Below are positions 1 through 7,881 of a stretch of DNA of 64,000 nucleotides, piece after piece. The translations under genes were made by a program, and so were the position numbers. The notes beneath the pieces are model-generated. The model was given only the letters and a program-made list of their open reading frames with translations. It was not told where the DNA came from and did not search any database. The DNA comes from Oscillatoria sp. CS-180 (GTDB taxonomy: Bacteria > Cyanobacteriota > Cyanobacteriia > Phormidesmidales > Phormidesmidaceae), in assembly GCF_028330965.1 (NCBI RefSeq), contig NZ_JAQMUB010000101.1, forward strand, positions 98,620-162,619. The letters are read 5' to 3'. Every line of letters starts with the position of its first letter. The stretch's first letter is position 1.

Positions 1-2
1 CC

Positions 3-689
3 ATTCTCAACGGGTTTACGGTCGTAGGGCTACGGGTCGGTCGTCTCCTTCCTGACTGGAATGTCTCTGTTGCCGATGATGTGATGCCCGCTATTGATGA
101 GGTCTCCCAAGCGGCCTCGTTAGCTCCAGACGCGGTGGTTCTAACAGACTTGGTAGAGGAGATGCCCATAACTTCAGTAGCAGCAGAAGGCCCTTCCGCA
201 ACAGCTGCAAAGAGAGCCGAGGACGGACCAAGTATTTCATCGACCGGATCAGAAGCTATACCAGCTCACTCGTCAGATGCTGTCCTTACTCAATCTCCTT
301 TAGCAGCCTCTGAGCAAGCCGTAGCGAAACCCAGTGCTGACCCTGTTGCAGTCGCTCGTTCCTTACCAAGCCTACATTCCCTGAGCACTTCATCTCACGT
401 AAACGACGCAGAGACGGATACACCATCAGAGGCTGAAAAGTTACATCAAAACGGGTTGGATCAGAGCACTGATGCTACCATGCCAGTCCCCCCTGACCAT
501 GCCGAAGCAGTTCCTCAGCAACACGAATTGTCTGATACTAAGTCAGTCGCAAGGGGAGAAGCAGGTTCTTCAAAATCCGAAAGTATATCTGTGGTGCAGT
601 CCCCTGCATCCTTAGGAACAGACGCAATAACCTCAGTAACCGACACAACCTCACAGGAGACTTGCGAAAACTCGTGCGACCATGCGTAG
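3..689 (+). CDS. C-terminal part of an unidentified acidic, low-complexity protein (5' end outside window)
   Basis: The frame is open from the window edge to the TAG at 687-689, so this is probably the tail of a gene that begins upstream. The first 30 or so codons are ordinary and partly hydrophobic (VVGLRVGRLLPDW). After that the product is rich in Ser, Ala, Glu, Asp, Thr and Pro, with almost no aromatic residues and no predicted fold, like a disordered C-terminal tail. A GTG at 81 could start a shorter product, but no ribosome-binding site precedes it. I do not recognise the family. Whether the tail is attached to a folded domain can only be seen outside this window. Confidence 0.5.
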   Translation: MLNGFTVVGLRVGRLLPDWNVSVADDVMPAIDEVSQAASLAPDAVVLTDLVEEMPITSVAAEGPSATAAKRAEDGPSISSTGSEAIPAHSSDAVLTQSPLAASEQAVAKPSADPVAVARSLPSLHSLSTSSHVNDAETDTPSEAEKLHQNGLDQSTDATMPVPPDHAEAVPQQHELSDTKSVARGEAGSSKSESISVVQSPASLGTDAITSVTDTTSQETCENSCDHA

Positions 690-878
690 AAAGCCAATGA
701 GTTGAATAGAAAGAAACCTTGGCAAATTCTTGAATGATAGCGCTAAACCAAGCGAAAGTGTGGCTGTTTGCACAGCAGGGTTACAAGTGTCTGAGCTATC
801 CTTGAACTGTTTTGAGAAGTTTAACTGTGTAAACATTGATATCAATGGTTTCTCAGAAATTCTTCTGTTCTTTCACTT

Positions 879-1088
879 ATGGAAGCGTATATGGCTAGAC
901 TTACTTCAATACCAGTACGCGATGCCTCTGAAGACAACGAAATTTGGGCCAATCTCAGGGAAGCGATCGCCAACAGTTCAGGTTTCGAGAGCTGGCAACA
1001 GCAAAAGAAATGCTCCTCTGATACTCTATCCCTGGATACACAAGTCCGTCTTTATCTGCGAGAAACCTTGGAAACGTTAGCCTACTAA
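879..1088 (+). CDS. Small conserved cyanobacterial protein ending RETLETLAY
   Basis: This 69-residue soluble protein has a possible second start at codon 5 (ATG 891). The sequence reads as an amphipathic helical protein: a block around DASEDNEIWANLREAIANSS, then a variable stretch, then a well-defined end, VRLYLRETLETLAY. I associate that C-terminal signature with a small hypothetical protein found across cyanobacteria, which is recollection rather than a search. It overlaps a longer frame on the same strand (730-1080) whose translation looks random, so I prefer this one. It stands alone between the upstream acidic gene and a hairpin-containing spacer. No function is known to me. Confidence 0.6.
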   Translation: MEAYMARLTSIPVRDASEDNEIWANLREAIANSSGFESWQQQKKCSSDTLSLDTQVRLYLRETLETLAY

Positions 1089-1460
1089 TTTAGGTCTGAA
1101 GGGTTTCTAAAGCAGAAACTTAAACTCAACCCAGTCCTTATCCTGCAACGTAGGGCCATAGAGCCTTCACCAGTTCCGGAACAAGAGGGCTACAGATTTA
1201 TCTATCACCGGATGAGTACGACCTAACCTTTTAACGTTGTGTTAGCAAGCGAGTAAGTTTCCTTGCTTTGTAAATTTCACGTATAGTCGTCTGACATGAT
1301 TTCTGGGGCTAGAAAGCTTTTTGGACCGGATTTCCCTAGGAAAGTCCGGTCCAAGCTCCAAATAGGCCACTATGGTTTAATCCCGAATATTTCATCAAAG
1401 CAATAGCCATCGATGCTATAACGATCCGGATAAAATCGTAAAGCCTAAGCAGACAAAACC
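1089..1460. other. Intergenic spacer with one strong hairpin
   Basis: No gene is visible on either strand. The spacer holds the inverted repeat at 1321-1354 listed separately. A short stretch near 1178-1200 (CCAGTTCCGGAACAAGAGGG) weakly resembles one end of the 105-bp repeat family described elsewhere. It is too short to call a copy. Confidence 0.5.
1321..1354. repeat. Strong inverted repeat (hairpin)
   Basis: TTGGACCGGA pairs perfectly with TCCGGTCCAA, and the inner arms TTTCC/GGAAA extend the stem with one bulged base. There is no T-run on either side, so it is not a canonical intrinsic terminator. It lies about 110 bp downstream of the small membrane protein gene on the minus strand and may act as a 3' end or RNA-stability structure. 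Confidence 0.5.
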
Positions 1461-1760
1461 TTAGTTATCAAACGCTTGTTGTGGTTCTGGCAAGGTTTGC
1501 ACATAGGCATAGACATCTTCGCTGTTGAAGCGATACGGGTCTGATTGCGCCACACTGACTGCTCTGTCCATGTAAACCACGTAATGGTTCATCAAAAAGT
1601 AGACCGCCATCATCGCTACAGCCGAAGAAGCGACTAGAAAGCCAGCCAGCATAAAAGAAAATTCCTGGCTCTTGACAGCCTGGTCCATCAGGCGCAAAGC
1701 CCAAACAACCAAGGCGACAACAACAATTACTATCAAGAGCAACATAAATAAGCCTGTCAC
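1461..1760 (-). CDS. Small two-helix membrane protein, hypothetical
   Basis: The product is 99 residues. Residues about 3-22 form a very hydrophobic helix (LFMLLLIVIVVVALVVWAL), and residues about 36-58 form a second one (FMLAGFLVASSAVAMMAVYFL). A polar C-terminus containing SEDVYAYVQTLPEPQ follows. The short charged loop (DQAVKSQEF) between the helices suggests a hairpin insertion in the plasma or thylakoid membrane. It lies just downstream of hisF on the same strand with a 56-bp gap, so it may share the transcript, though no link to histidine synthesis is implied. I do not recognise the family. Confidence 0.65.
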   Translation of the reverse strand: MTGLFMLLLIVIVVVALVVWALRLMDQAVKSQEFSFMLAGFLVASSAVAMMAVYFLMNHYVVYMDRAVSVAQSDPYRFNSEDVYAYVQTLPEPQQAFDN

Positions 1761-1816
1761 TTCTAGATAAGGTTAACCTTAGTGTAACGTACTGTAACAG
1801 AGTTTTAATACTTTCG

Positions 1817-2596
1817 TTATGTTTCAGAGGCAGGACGAGTAGGAATGTTGTGTCCGGCTAAATAGGTTTTGACTTCGGCGACGGTTAGCTGTCCATAGTG
1901 CAAAAGTGAGGCTAATAGAGCTGCTTCGGCGCCTCCTGTCGTCAGGGCTTCGTAAATGTGCTGACAGTTTCCCGCCCCGCCGGATGCGATAACAGGTACT
2001 GAAACCCGATCCGCGATCGCTCGGGTCAACTCCAAGTCATAGCCAGCCTGAGTTCCATCTGCATCCATGCTGGTAATCAGCAGCTCTCCTGCTCCCCGGC
2101 GAGCCATCTCGACAGCCCAGTCTATGGCGTCTAGTCCTGTGTTTTGACGACCCCCTCGAACATACACATCCCACCCAACAGAATCAGCATCCTGACGCTT
2201 GCGAGCATCGATCGCGACCACGATGCACTGATTGCCAAAGCGATCGCTAGCTCGATCAATCAAATCCGGCTGTCGCACTGCGGCTGAGTTAATGCTCACT
2301 TTGTCGGCCCCAGCTCTTAACAACTGTTTAATTTGCTCTAAGGAATGAATTCCGCCCCCTACCGTCAAGGGGATAAAAACTTGGTCAGCTGTACGATATA
2401 CCACGTCGAAGAGAATGTTCCGGTCTTCATGAGTTGCCGTGATGTCTAGAAAGACCAGCTCATCAGCACCGGCTTCGTTATAAGCCTGGGCTAGTTCAAC
2501 CGGATCGCCAGCATCTCGCAAATCGACAAAATTAACCCCTTTGACAACGCGCCCTGCATTGACATCCAGACAGGGAAGAATTCGCTTCGCCAACAT
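1817..2596 (-). CDS. hisF: Imidazole glycerol phosphate synthase cyclase subunit HisF
   Basis: HisF is the cyclase half of the HisH-HisF glutamine amidotransferase. It turns PRFAR plus ammonia into imidazole glycerol phosphate and AICAR, linking histidine and purine synthesis in the cytoplasm. The 259-residue length fits the family's (beta/alpha)8 barrel. The start [12 protein letters not shown] places the catalytic aspartate at residue 11, and VVAIDARK places the second at residue 130, exactly where the characterised enzymes have them. The phosphate-binding loops VGGGI (about 79-83) and ASGGAG (about 225-230) are present. hisH is not in the window, as usual for cyanobacteria with scattered his genes. 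Confidence 0.97.
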   Translation of the reverse strand: MLAKRILPCLDVNAGRVVKGVNFVDLRDAGDPVELAQAYNEAGADELVFLDITATHEDRNILFDVVYRTADQVFIPLTVGGGIHSLEQIKQLLRAGADKVSINSAAVRQPDLIDRASDRFGNQCIVVAIDARKRQDADSVGWDVYVRGGRQNTGLDAIDWAVEMARRGAGELLITSMDADGTQAGYDLELTRAIADRVSVPVIASGGAGNCQHIYEALTTGGAEAALLASLLHYGQLTVAEVKTYLAGHNIPTRPASET

Positions 2597-2700
2597 AACG
2601 TCTCACCTTCAGTTGATCCACGACGAGTATCTGCATTTTCGCTATTCACCATAGACCAGGATGGCGCAAGACGCTGATAAACTGTGGATTGGTTTGGATT

Positions 2701-2805
2701 TATAGCTTTAGTCGTCTAGGCTAGTGCACCCAGTCGCATCCGGGTGCTTAGTGTAGTGGTTAGGTGGCTCGCCGTCTTGCCCTAATGGAATTGACGATGG
2801 CTATA
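2701..2805 (+). repeat. Copy A of the 105-bp interspersed repeat family (MITE-like)
   Basis: The copy begins TATAGCTTTAGTCGTCTAGG and ends TTGACGATGGCTATA, so the outer ends form an imperfect inverted repeat (TATAGC...CGTC). It aligns along its length with the copies at 57950-58053 and 62801-62905 and with a shortened copy at 24595-24685. No reading frame is maintained. It lies between hisF and the divergent DUF2862 gene. The ORF that opens at 2811, directly after the repeat, is therefore probably not the true start of that gene. Confidence 0.7.
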
Positions 2806-2849
2806 ACTCTTTGTTGAGCAGTTCAAAATTTCAGGTGGTTAGGTTGGGC

Positions 2850-3050
2850 ATGGCCTTAGAAATCGGACAGAAAGTAAAAGTTTGCCGTTTACGCGATCGC
2901 GTTTCCAAGGATCTTGTTTCGCGACTGGGCAAATCGGGCGTAGTCCGTCAATTTAAAATGGTGGATGGAAGTGGGGTAGGCGTTGTTGTTACGTTTGACG
3001 ATGATGACTACACCACCTGGTTCTTTGAAGACGAACTGTCTCCACAGTAG
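2850..3050 (+). CDS. DUF2862-type small cyanobacterial protein
   Basis: This 66-residue protein begins MALEIGQKVKVCRLRDRVS and ends WFFEDELSPQ. The central VVRQFKMVDGSGVGVVVTFDD looks like a small beta-barrel (SH3-like) and is the part I recognise from the DUF2862 family, which is widespread in cyanobacteria and plastid-bearing algae; no function is established as far as I know. The frame extends 13 codons upstream to 2811, but that part abuts repeat copy A and looks non-coding, so the ATG at 2850 is preferred. It precedes the ArsA-like gene by only 19 bp on the same strand and is probably cotranscribed with it. Confidence 0.8.
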   Translation: MALEIGQKVKVCRLRDRVSKDLVSRLGKSGVVRQFKMVDGSGVGVVVTFDDDDYTTWFFEDELSPQ

Positions 3051-3069
3051 GTAGATAGAGAGAAAACTG

Positions 3070-4167
3070 GTGCCTCAAATTTTGACTTTTCTTGGGCAAT
3101 CGCGTAGCGCCTGCGCGGTTGCATCTGTCGCGTTTGCCCGTCAGCTTGCCCAGCAGGGAACCCGTGTTCTTTGGGTAACTCAAGATAGTGGACCATTGCC
3201 TAACAGGCTGTGGAACAACTCATTGTCAACGGAAGTACAGTCAGTTGGAACGAATCTTTCGGTGCTGCAACTGCAGTCCGCCGTTCTGCTGGAAAAGAGT
3301 TGGGATATTGTCAAAGCTCTGGAAGCGCAATATCTCAGAGATCCTTTATTGAAGCAGGTCTTTGGCCAAGAACTCGTGCTTCTGCCCGGCATGGATGATG
3401 CTCTGACCCTAGATGCCATTAGAACGCTCTATGATTCCCAAGCGTATGACTGTATCGTCTTTGACGGATTGTCTGGCAAGGCAATCCTGCGAATGTGGGG
3501 CTTACCTGAGCAGATGGATTGGTATGTCCGTCGTTTTCAGAAGGTTTTGGCAGAGTCAGAACTGGCAAGGACACTGTCTCCCTTTATTCAACCCGTTGCC
3601 GGAGCAGTCTTGAATATCAGTGGGAGTCAGGAATCGATTAATCAGCCCGTCCAGCAGGCTAGAAGCTTCTTAGATGCTGGACGAATGGTTGTGCAATCTG
3701 CCGATCATCTGCTGGGTTTTCTGGTGACGACTGATGGGCCTGCCGATGCTGAAACGACTCGCTATCTATGGGGCAGCTCTCAGCAGATTGGCCTAACAGT
3801 AGGAGGAGCGATCGCCTACGGCCCTTCGTCTGCCGACTGGTCGGAGCAGACTTTTAGCCCTCTCCCCTTAAGCCCCATGCCTGCTCTAAGTGGCGACGAT
3901 TGGACACCGCTGGTAGATGCTGTTCCTTCCCTAACGGCAGCAACGCAGAATGCACCTGCTCCGGTTGTGGTGAACGAGTTGGAGAAACAAGTTAAGCTCT
4001 TCCTACCCGGTTTCACCAAAGCCGATGTTAACCTCACACAATATGGTCCTGAAGTGACCGTGACGGCTGGAGACCAGAGGCGCAACCTTTTTCTGCCCAG
4101 TGCCCTCAAAAATCGTTCCGTGCAGGGAGCTAAATTTCAAGATGACTATCTCATCTTGTCTTTCTAG
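3070..4167 (+). CDS. ArsA/Get3-like protein with degenerate P-loop and C-terminal HSP20-like domain
   Basis: This 365-residue protein starts at GTG. The N-terminal fold resembles the ArsA/Get3 anion-transporting ATPase family: a first strand ILTFLG, a helix with SVAFARQLAQQG, then VLWVTQD. The place where a GKGGVGKT deviant Walker A belongs reads GQSRSACAV, so nucleotide binding is probably lost. YDCIVFDGLSGKAILRMWGLP resembles the switch region. The C-terminal 55 residues (VKLFLPGFTKADVNLTQYG to the end) match the small HSP20-like domain attached to cyanobacterial ArsA homologues. It may be a chaperone-like or membrane-protein targeting factor. It lies between the DUF2862 gene and chlG on the same strand. 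The family call is good; the function is unknown. Confidence 0.75.
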   Translation: MPQILTFLGQSRSACAVASVAFARQLAQQGTRVLWVTQDSGPLPNRLWNNSLSTEVQSVGTNLSVLQLQSAVLLEKSWDIVKALEAQYLRDPLLKQVFGQELVLLPGMDDALTLDAIRTLYDSQAYDCIVFDGLSGKAILRMWGLPEQMDWYVRRFQKVLAESELARTLSPFIQPVAGAVLNISGSQESINQPVQQARSFLDAGRMVVQSADHLLGFLVTTDGPADAETTRYLWGSSQQIGLTVGGAIAYGPSSADWSEQTFSPLPLSPMPALSGDDWTPLVDAVPSLTAATQNAPAPVVVNELEKQVKLFLPGFTKADVNLTQYGPEVTVTAGDQRRNLFLPSALKNRSVQGAKFQDDYLILSF

Positions 4168-4210
4168 CTGCTTTGACTCAAAACGTTATCAGGCTGACAT
4201 CTTGTCAGGA

Positions 4211-4240
4211 ATGAAGCTTTCATAATGAAGCGGCTTTCAT
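4211..4240 (+). promoter_or_regulatory. Tandem inverted repeats in the chlG leader
   Basis: ATGAAGCTTTCAT (4211-4223) and ATGAAGCGGCTTTCAT (4225-4240) are two adjacent inverted repeats built from the same arms (ATGAAGC/GCTTTCAT). They lie 35-64 bp before the chlG start. They could be an operator pair or a leader RNA hairpin; the sequence alone does not decide. Confidence 0.4.
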
Positions 4241-4274
4241 GCTTTAAGTCACTAGGTTAATTATCGGAGACGTT

Positions 4275-5273
4275 ATGGCTGATCCAGTATCAGAGACCCC
4301 TAATAAAGGTTCTGAGGCTGCCAAAGGTGGTAAGACTCGTCAACTTTTAGGGATGAAGGGGGCTGAGGCAGGCGAAACGTCTATTTGGAAAATTCGCCTC
4401 CAGCTCATGAAGCCGATCACCTGGATTCCACTCATCTGGGGTGTGGTTTGTGGTGCGGCTTCCTCAGGCAACTTCGTCTGGAGCGTAGAGTATGTGCTGC
4501 TCTCAGCGGCTTGCATGCTCCTGTCCGGGCCTCTGTTGACAGGCTATACTCAAACCCTCAACGATTTTTATGATCGCGAAATCGACGCTATCAACGAACC
4601 CTATCGGCCCATTCCTTCGGGCGCCATTTCCATTCCTCAAGTGGTCACCCAGATCGGGGTTCTTTTGTTGTCTGGCGTTGCCGTTGCCTATGCGTTAGAC
4701 CAATGGGCAGGGCATAATTTTCCGACGATTACTGCGATCGCCATTGGCGGCTCATTCCTGTCCTACATCTACTCGGCTCCTCCCCTCAAGCTAAAGCAGA
4801 ACGGCTGGTTGGGGAACTATGCGTTGGGTGCTAGCTACATTGCCTTGCCTTGGTGGGCAGGTCACGCCCTGTTTGGTGATTTAAACCTGACCATCGTGTT
4901 ATTGACGCTGTTCTACAGCTTGGCAGGTTTGGGCATCGCCATTGTCAATGATTTCAAGAGCGTGGAAGGCGATCGACAATTAGGATTGAAGTCATTACCT
5001 GTCATGTTTGGTGTGACAACCGCTGCGTGGATCTGCGTCTTGATGATTGATGTTTTTCAAGGCGGAGTGGCGGCTTACTTGATGGCGATCCATCAGAACC
5101 TCTATGCGGTGCTGTTGGTTTTGCTGATTATTCCGCAAATTACCTTTCAGGACATGTATTTTCTGCGAAATCCTTTAGAAAACGATGTCAAATATCAGGC
5201 AAGTGCTCAGCCTTTTCTGGTTTTTGGCATGTTAGTGACGGCACTGGCATTGGGACAGTCTGCCCTCGTTTGA
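4275..5273 (+). CDS. chlG: Chlorophyll synthase ChlG
   Basis: ChlG is the UbiA-superfamily prenyltransferase that esterifies chlorophyllide a with phytyl or geranylgeranyl diphosphate in the thylakoid or plasma membrane, the last step of chlorophyll synthesis. The 332-residue product has the first Asp-rich motif NDFYDREIDAINEP (about residue 95) followed by YRPIPSGAIS, both diagnostic of chlorophyll synthases. The second motif is NDFKSVEGDRQLG (about residue 224). Around eight or nine hydrophobic segments are visible. The N-terminal 35 residues are hydrophilic, as usual. The start follows a GGAG (4266-4269). The leader contains tandem inverted repeats at 4211-4240. Confidence 0.97.
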   Translation: MADPVSETPNKGSEAAKGGKTRQLLGMKGAEAGETSIWKIRLQLMKPITWIPLIWGVVCGAASSGNFVWSVEYVLLSAACMLLSGPLLTGYTQTLNDFYDREIDAINEPYRPIPSGAISIPQVVTQIGVLLLSGVAVAYALDQWAGHNFPTITAIAIGGSFLSYIYSAPPLKLKQNGWLGNYALGASYIALPWWAGHALFGDLNLTIVLLTLFYSLAGLGIAIVNDFKSVEGDRQLGLKSLPVMFGVTTAAWICVLMIDVFQGGVAAYLMAIHQNLYAVLLVLLIIPQITFQDMYFLRNPLENDVKYQASAQPFLVFGMLVTALALGQSALV

Positions 5274-5419
5274 AGACATCAGGTGAGCACTACGAATCAA
5301 ACAGGTCTGCAATTAAAAGTCCAGCAAACAGCTTTCTATCACCCTAGTCTCTGGTATAGAGTTAGCTGAAGTGGTGAAAACGTTGACCGAGCTAAAACAA
5401 AGAGGAGTAGGTATCGGTT

Positions 5420-7831
5420 GTGGCTAATACATTTGTGAGACGGTTTAAGAATTTATTCACCGACTCAAGAAAAAAGCGAAGACGGCTACAAGTACCTAGC
5501 CATTTAGCGGCTGGCTCTTCCACAACACCCGCCGGAGCAGTCTACTCGCCCGAATCGGACCATTCATCGCCAACTCGTCGTCAACTTCCTCCCCGCCGAC
5601 CCTTATACTATCGCCCTCTGTTTTGGGTTGTATTAGCTGCTGGGGCGTTGAGTTCAGCGGGTATCAGCAAGGGCTATCGTGTCTGGCATTCGACTGAAGC
5701 TGAGCTACCCCCTGTTTCAAGTCTGAAAACCTTTGAACGTCAGGGCACCATTACAATTCGGTCGGCTGACAATGCGGTGTTGCAAAAAATCGGTCCTGCA
5801 ACGCGGCAAAAGCTGACGTATGAAGAAATTCCAGACACGCTAGTCGAGGCCTTCATTGCATCAGAAGACCGAAGATTTTATGATCACAGCGGTTTAGATG
5901 TGCAAGGTATTGCTCGGGCCATGCTGTCCAACATCCGCCAGCGAGATGTGGTGGAAGGCGCTAGCACCATTACCCAACAGCTCGCCAGAATTGCATTTCT
6001 CGACCAGGAACGGAGTTTTCAGCGGAAAGCTCGTGAAGCTTTGCTAGCCCTCAAAATTGAAGAGGAATACAATAAAGCCGAAATTATTGAGCGCTACCTC
6101 AACTTGGTGTATTTGGGAGCAGGCGCTTATGGCGTTGCCGATGCTGCCTGGGTGTATTTCGGTAAACCCGTTGACGATCTCACCGTATCTGAAGCAGCGC
6201 TCATTGCCGGTATGGCTCCAGCGCCGAGCGTTTATTCGCCTCTGGTCGATCCTCAAGCCGCCAGGGTGCAGCGTGATACTGTGGTTCGCCGCATGTTAGA
6301 GAATGGCAAGATTAGCCAGTCTGAGGCGAATACGGCTCTGTCGGCAGAAATTGCAACTACTCCCAATGAGCCCAAGTTTCTCTACAGTAACTTTCCCTAT
6401 TTCACGATTTACATTCAAAAGCAGCTCAGCGAAATTTTGGAGCCTGAGGTCATCGAATCCGGTGGCTTAGTGGTTGAGACAACGCTGAATACTGATTGGC
6501 AGCGCAAAGCTCAAGAAACGATCAATGAAACGGTGGCAACGGTTGGCAGCCGCCAGAGATTTAGTCAAGCTTCATTGGTAGCGGTCGATCCTCGCAATGG
6601 TGAAATTAAGGCCATTATTGGGGGCACCGACTTTAACGACAGTCAATTTAACCGAGCGACGCAAGCTCTGCGACAGCCTGGTTCAACATTCAAGACGTTC
6701 GTCTACACGACTGCGATCGCAGCGGGCTTCTCTCCTTACAAGAGCTATACCGATGCCAAATTTGTTGTGGATGGATATGAACCTAAGAACTACGGCGAAA
6801 CCTACAGCGGTGATGTTTCCATGCGTCAAGCGCTGACGTCCTCCGTCAATATTGTCGCTGTCAAGGTTTTGATAGATGTTGGCTTTGAGCCTGTGATTGC
6901 CATGGCTCAGCGTATGGGCATTGAATCTGAGCTGTTACCCACTTACTCCTTGGCACTGGGGGCATCGGAAGTGACTTTGTTAGAGCTAACCAGTGCCTAT
7001 GGCACGCTGGCTAGACAGGGTCGGCATCATCCGGTTCATGGCATTCGTCGTGTTCTAGATAGCTCCGGCAACGTTATTTATGAAATCGACAACTCTCCAA
7101 CCCAAGCCGTAGACGAAACGACTGCTGCCATCATGACTTGGATGTTGAGAGGCGTTGTCGAAGGCGGTACAGGGCGTAGGGCCTATGTTGGTCGGCCTGT
7201 TGCAGGCAAAACAGGCACCTCTGAAAACGATCGCGATCTTTGGTTTGTTGGCTACATTCCACAGCTTGTGGTTGGTGTCTGGTTAGGCAATGACGACAAC
7301 AGTCGCACCTGGGGAGCGAGTAGTTCCGCAGCTGCTACTTGGGGAGATTTTGTTGCCAAATTGACGGACGAGATTCCTGAAGAAGATTTTCCGCCTTTAC
7401 CTCAACTCGCAGGCCGCAAAGGTAGCATTGAGGCCCAGCCAGTCAAGCCTGGCAAAGTAACGGCAGCTAGGGCGTCTAGCAGTCAAGATAGAGGTGTGGA
7501 GGCAGAGTCTGACGGCTCTGCTGATAGCGGTGGTTCGGTCGAAGCGGCCAGCAGTGCTCCAGAGGCAGCTCCAGAGAACTCCGCAGAACCTGTGCAGCGT
7601 TCTCGGGAAGCGGCTCCAGCTCCTGCTCCCATTGCTGAACCTGAACCCTCCCCAGCGCCTGAACCTGAACCCGTTTCCGAACCGGCTCCTATTCCAGAGC
7701 CAACTCCAGCACCGGTAGCTGAAGAGCCGCCTGCTCCAGCAGCCCCTGCCCCCGAACCCGCTCCGGCTCCGGCTCCGGCTCCAGCCCCCGCTCCGGTTTC
7801 AGAACCCGCTCCGGCTTCAGAGTCAGAATAG
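5420..7831 (+). CDS. Class A penicillin-binding protein (PBP1A type) with long Pro/Ala/Glu tail
   Basis: This bifunctional peptidoglycan synthase of 803 residues starts at GTG after AGAGGAG. It has a basic cytoplasmic N-terminus, one membrane anchor (about 70-88, LFWVVLAAGALSSAGI), a GT51 transglycosylase domain with the catalytic-glutamate motif ASEDRRFYDHSG (about 150) and EGASTITQQLARI, and a transpeptidase domain. The transpeptidase motifs are SxxK in GSTFK (about 421), SxN in TSSVN, and KTG in AGKTGTS (about 596). The last 110 or so residues are Ser/Ala-rich, then almost pure Pro, Ala and Glu (PAPAPAPAPAPV), a low-complexity tail that may span or bind the wall. It acts at the periplasmic face of the plasma membrane. 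Cyanobacteria have several paralogues, so I give no symbol. Confidence 0.93.
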   Translation: MANTFVRRFKNLFTDSRKKRRRLQVPSHLAAGSSTTPAGAVYSPESDHSSPTRRQLPPRRPLYYRPLFWVVLAAGALSSAGISKGYRVWHSTEAELPPVSSLKTFERQGTITIRSADNAVLQKIGPATRQKLTYEEIPDTLVEAFIASEDRRFYDHSGLDVQGIARAMLSNIRQRDVVEGASTITQQLARIAFLDQERSFQRKAREALLALKIEEEYNKAEIIERYLNLVYLGAGAYGVADAAWVYFGKPVDDLTVSEAALIAGMAPAPSVYSPLVDPQAARVQRDTVVRRMLENGKISQSEANTALSAEIATTPNEPKFLYSNFPYFTIYIQKQLSEILEPEVIESGGLVVETTLNTDWQRKAQETINETVATVGSRQRFSQASLVAVDPRNGEIKAIIGGTDFNDSQFNRATQALRQPGSTFKTFVYTTAIAAGFSPYKSYTDAKFVVDGYEPKNYGETYSGDVSMRQALTSSVNIVAVKVLIDVGFEPVIAMAQRMGIESELLPTYSLALGASEVTLLELTSAYGTLARQGRHHPVHGIRRVLDSSGNVIYEIDNSPTQAVDETTAAIMTWMLRGVVEGGTGRRAYVGRPVAGKTGTSENDRDLWFVGYIPQLVVGVWLGNDDNSRTWGASSSAAATWGDFVAKLTDEIPEEDFPPLPQLAGRKGSIEAQPVKPGKVTAARASSSQDRGVEAESDGSADSGGSVEAASSAPEAAPENSAEPVQRSREAAPAPAPIAEPEPSPAPEPEPVSEPAPIPEPTPAPVAEEPPAPAAPAPEPAPAPAPAPAPAPVSEPAPASESE

Positions 7832-7881
7832 GCTGAAACGGTCCCTAATTAATGCGTCGGGCTAGCACATACCTCGTTGGC

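Noticed and set aside
730..1080. 116-codon frame on the plus strand
   Set aside because: It overlaps the better-supported small gene at 879-1088 and its translation has no recognisable pattern.
7610..7810. Tandem DNA repeat in the penicillin-binding protein tail as a separate element
   Set aside because: It is explained by the Pro/Ala/Glu coding tail and has no independent boundaries.
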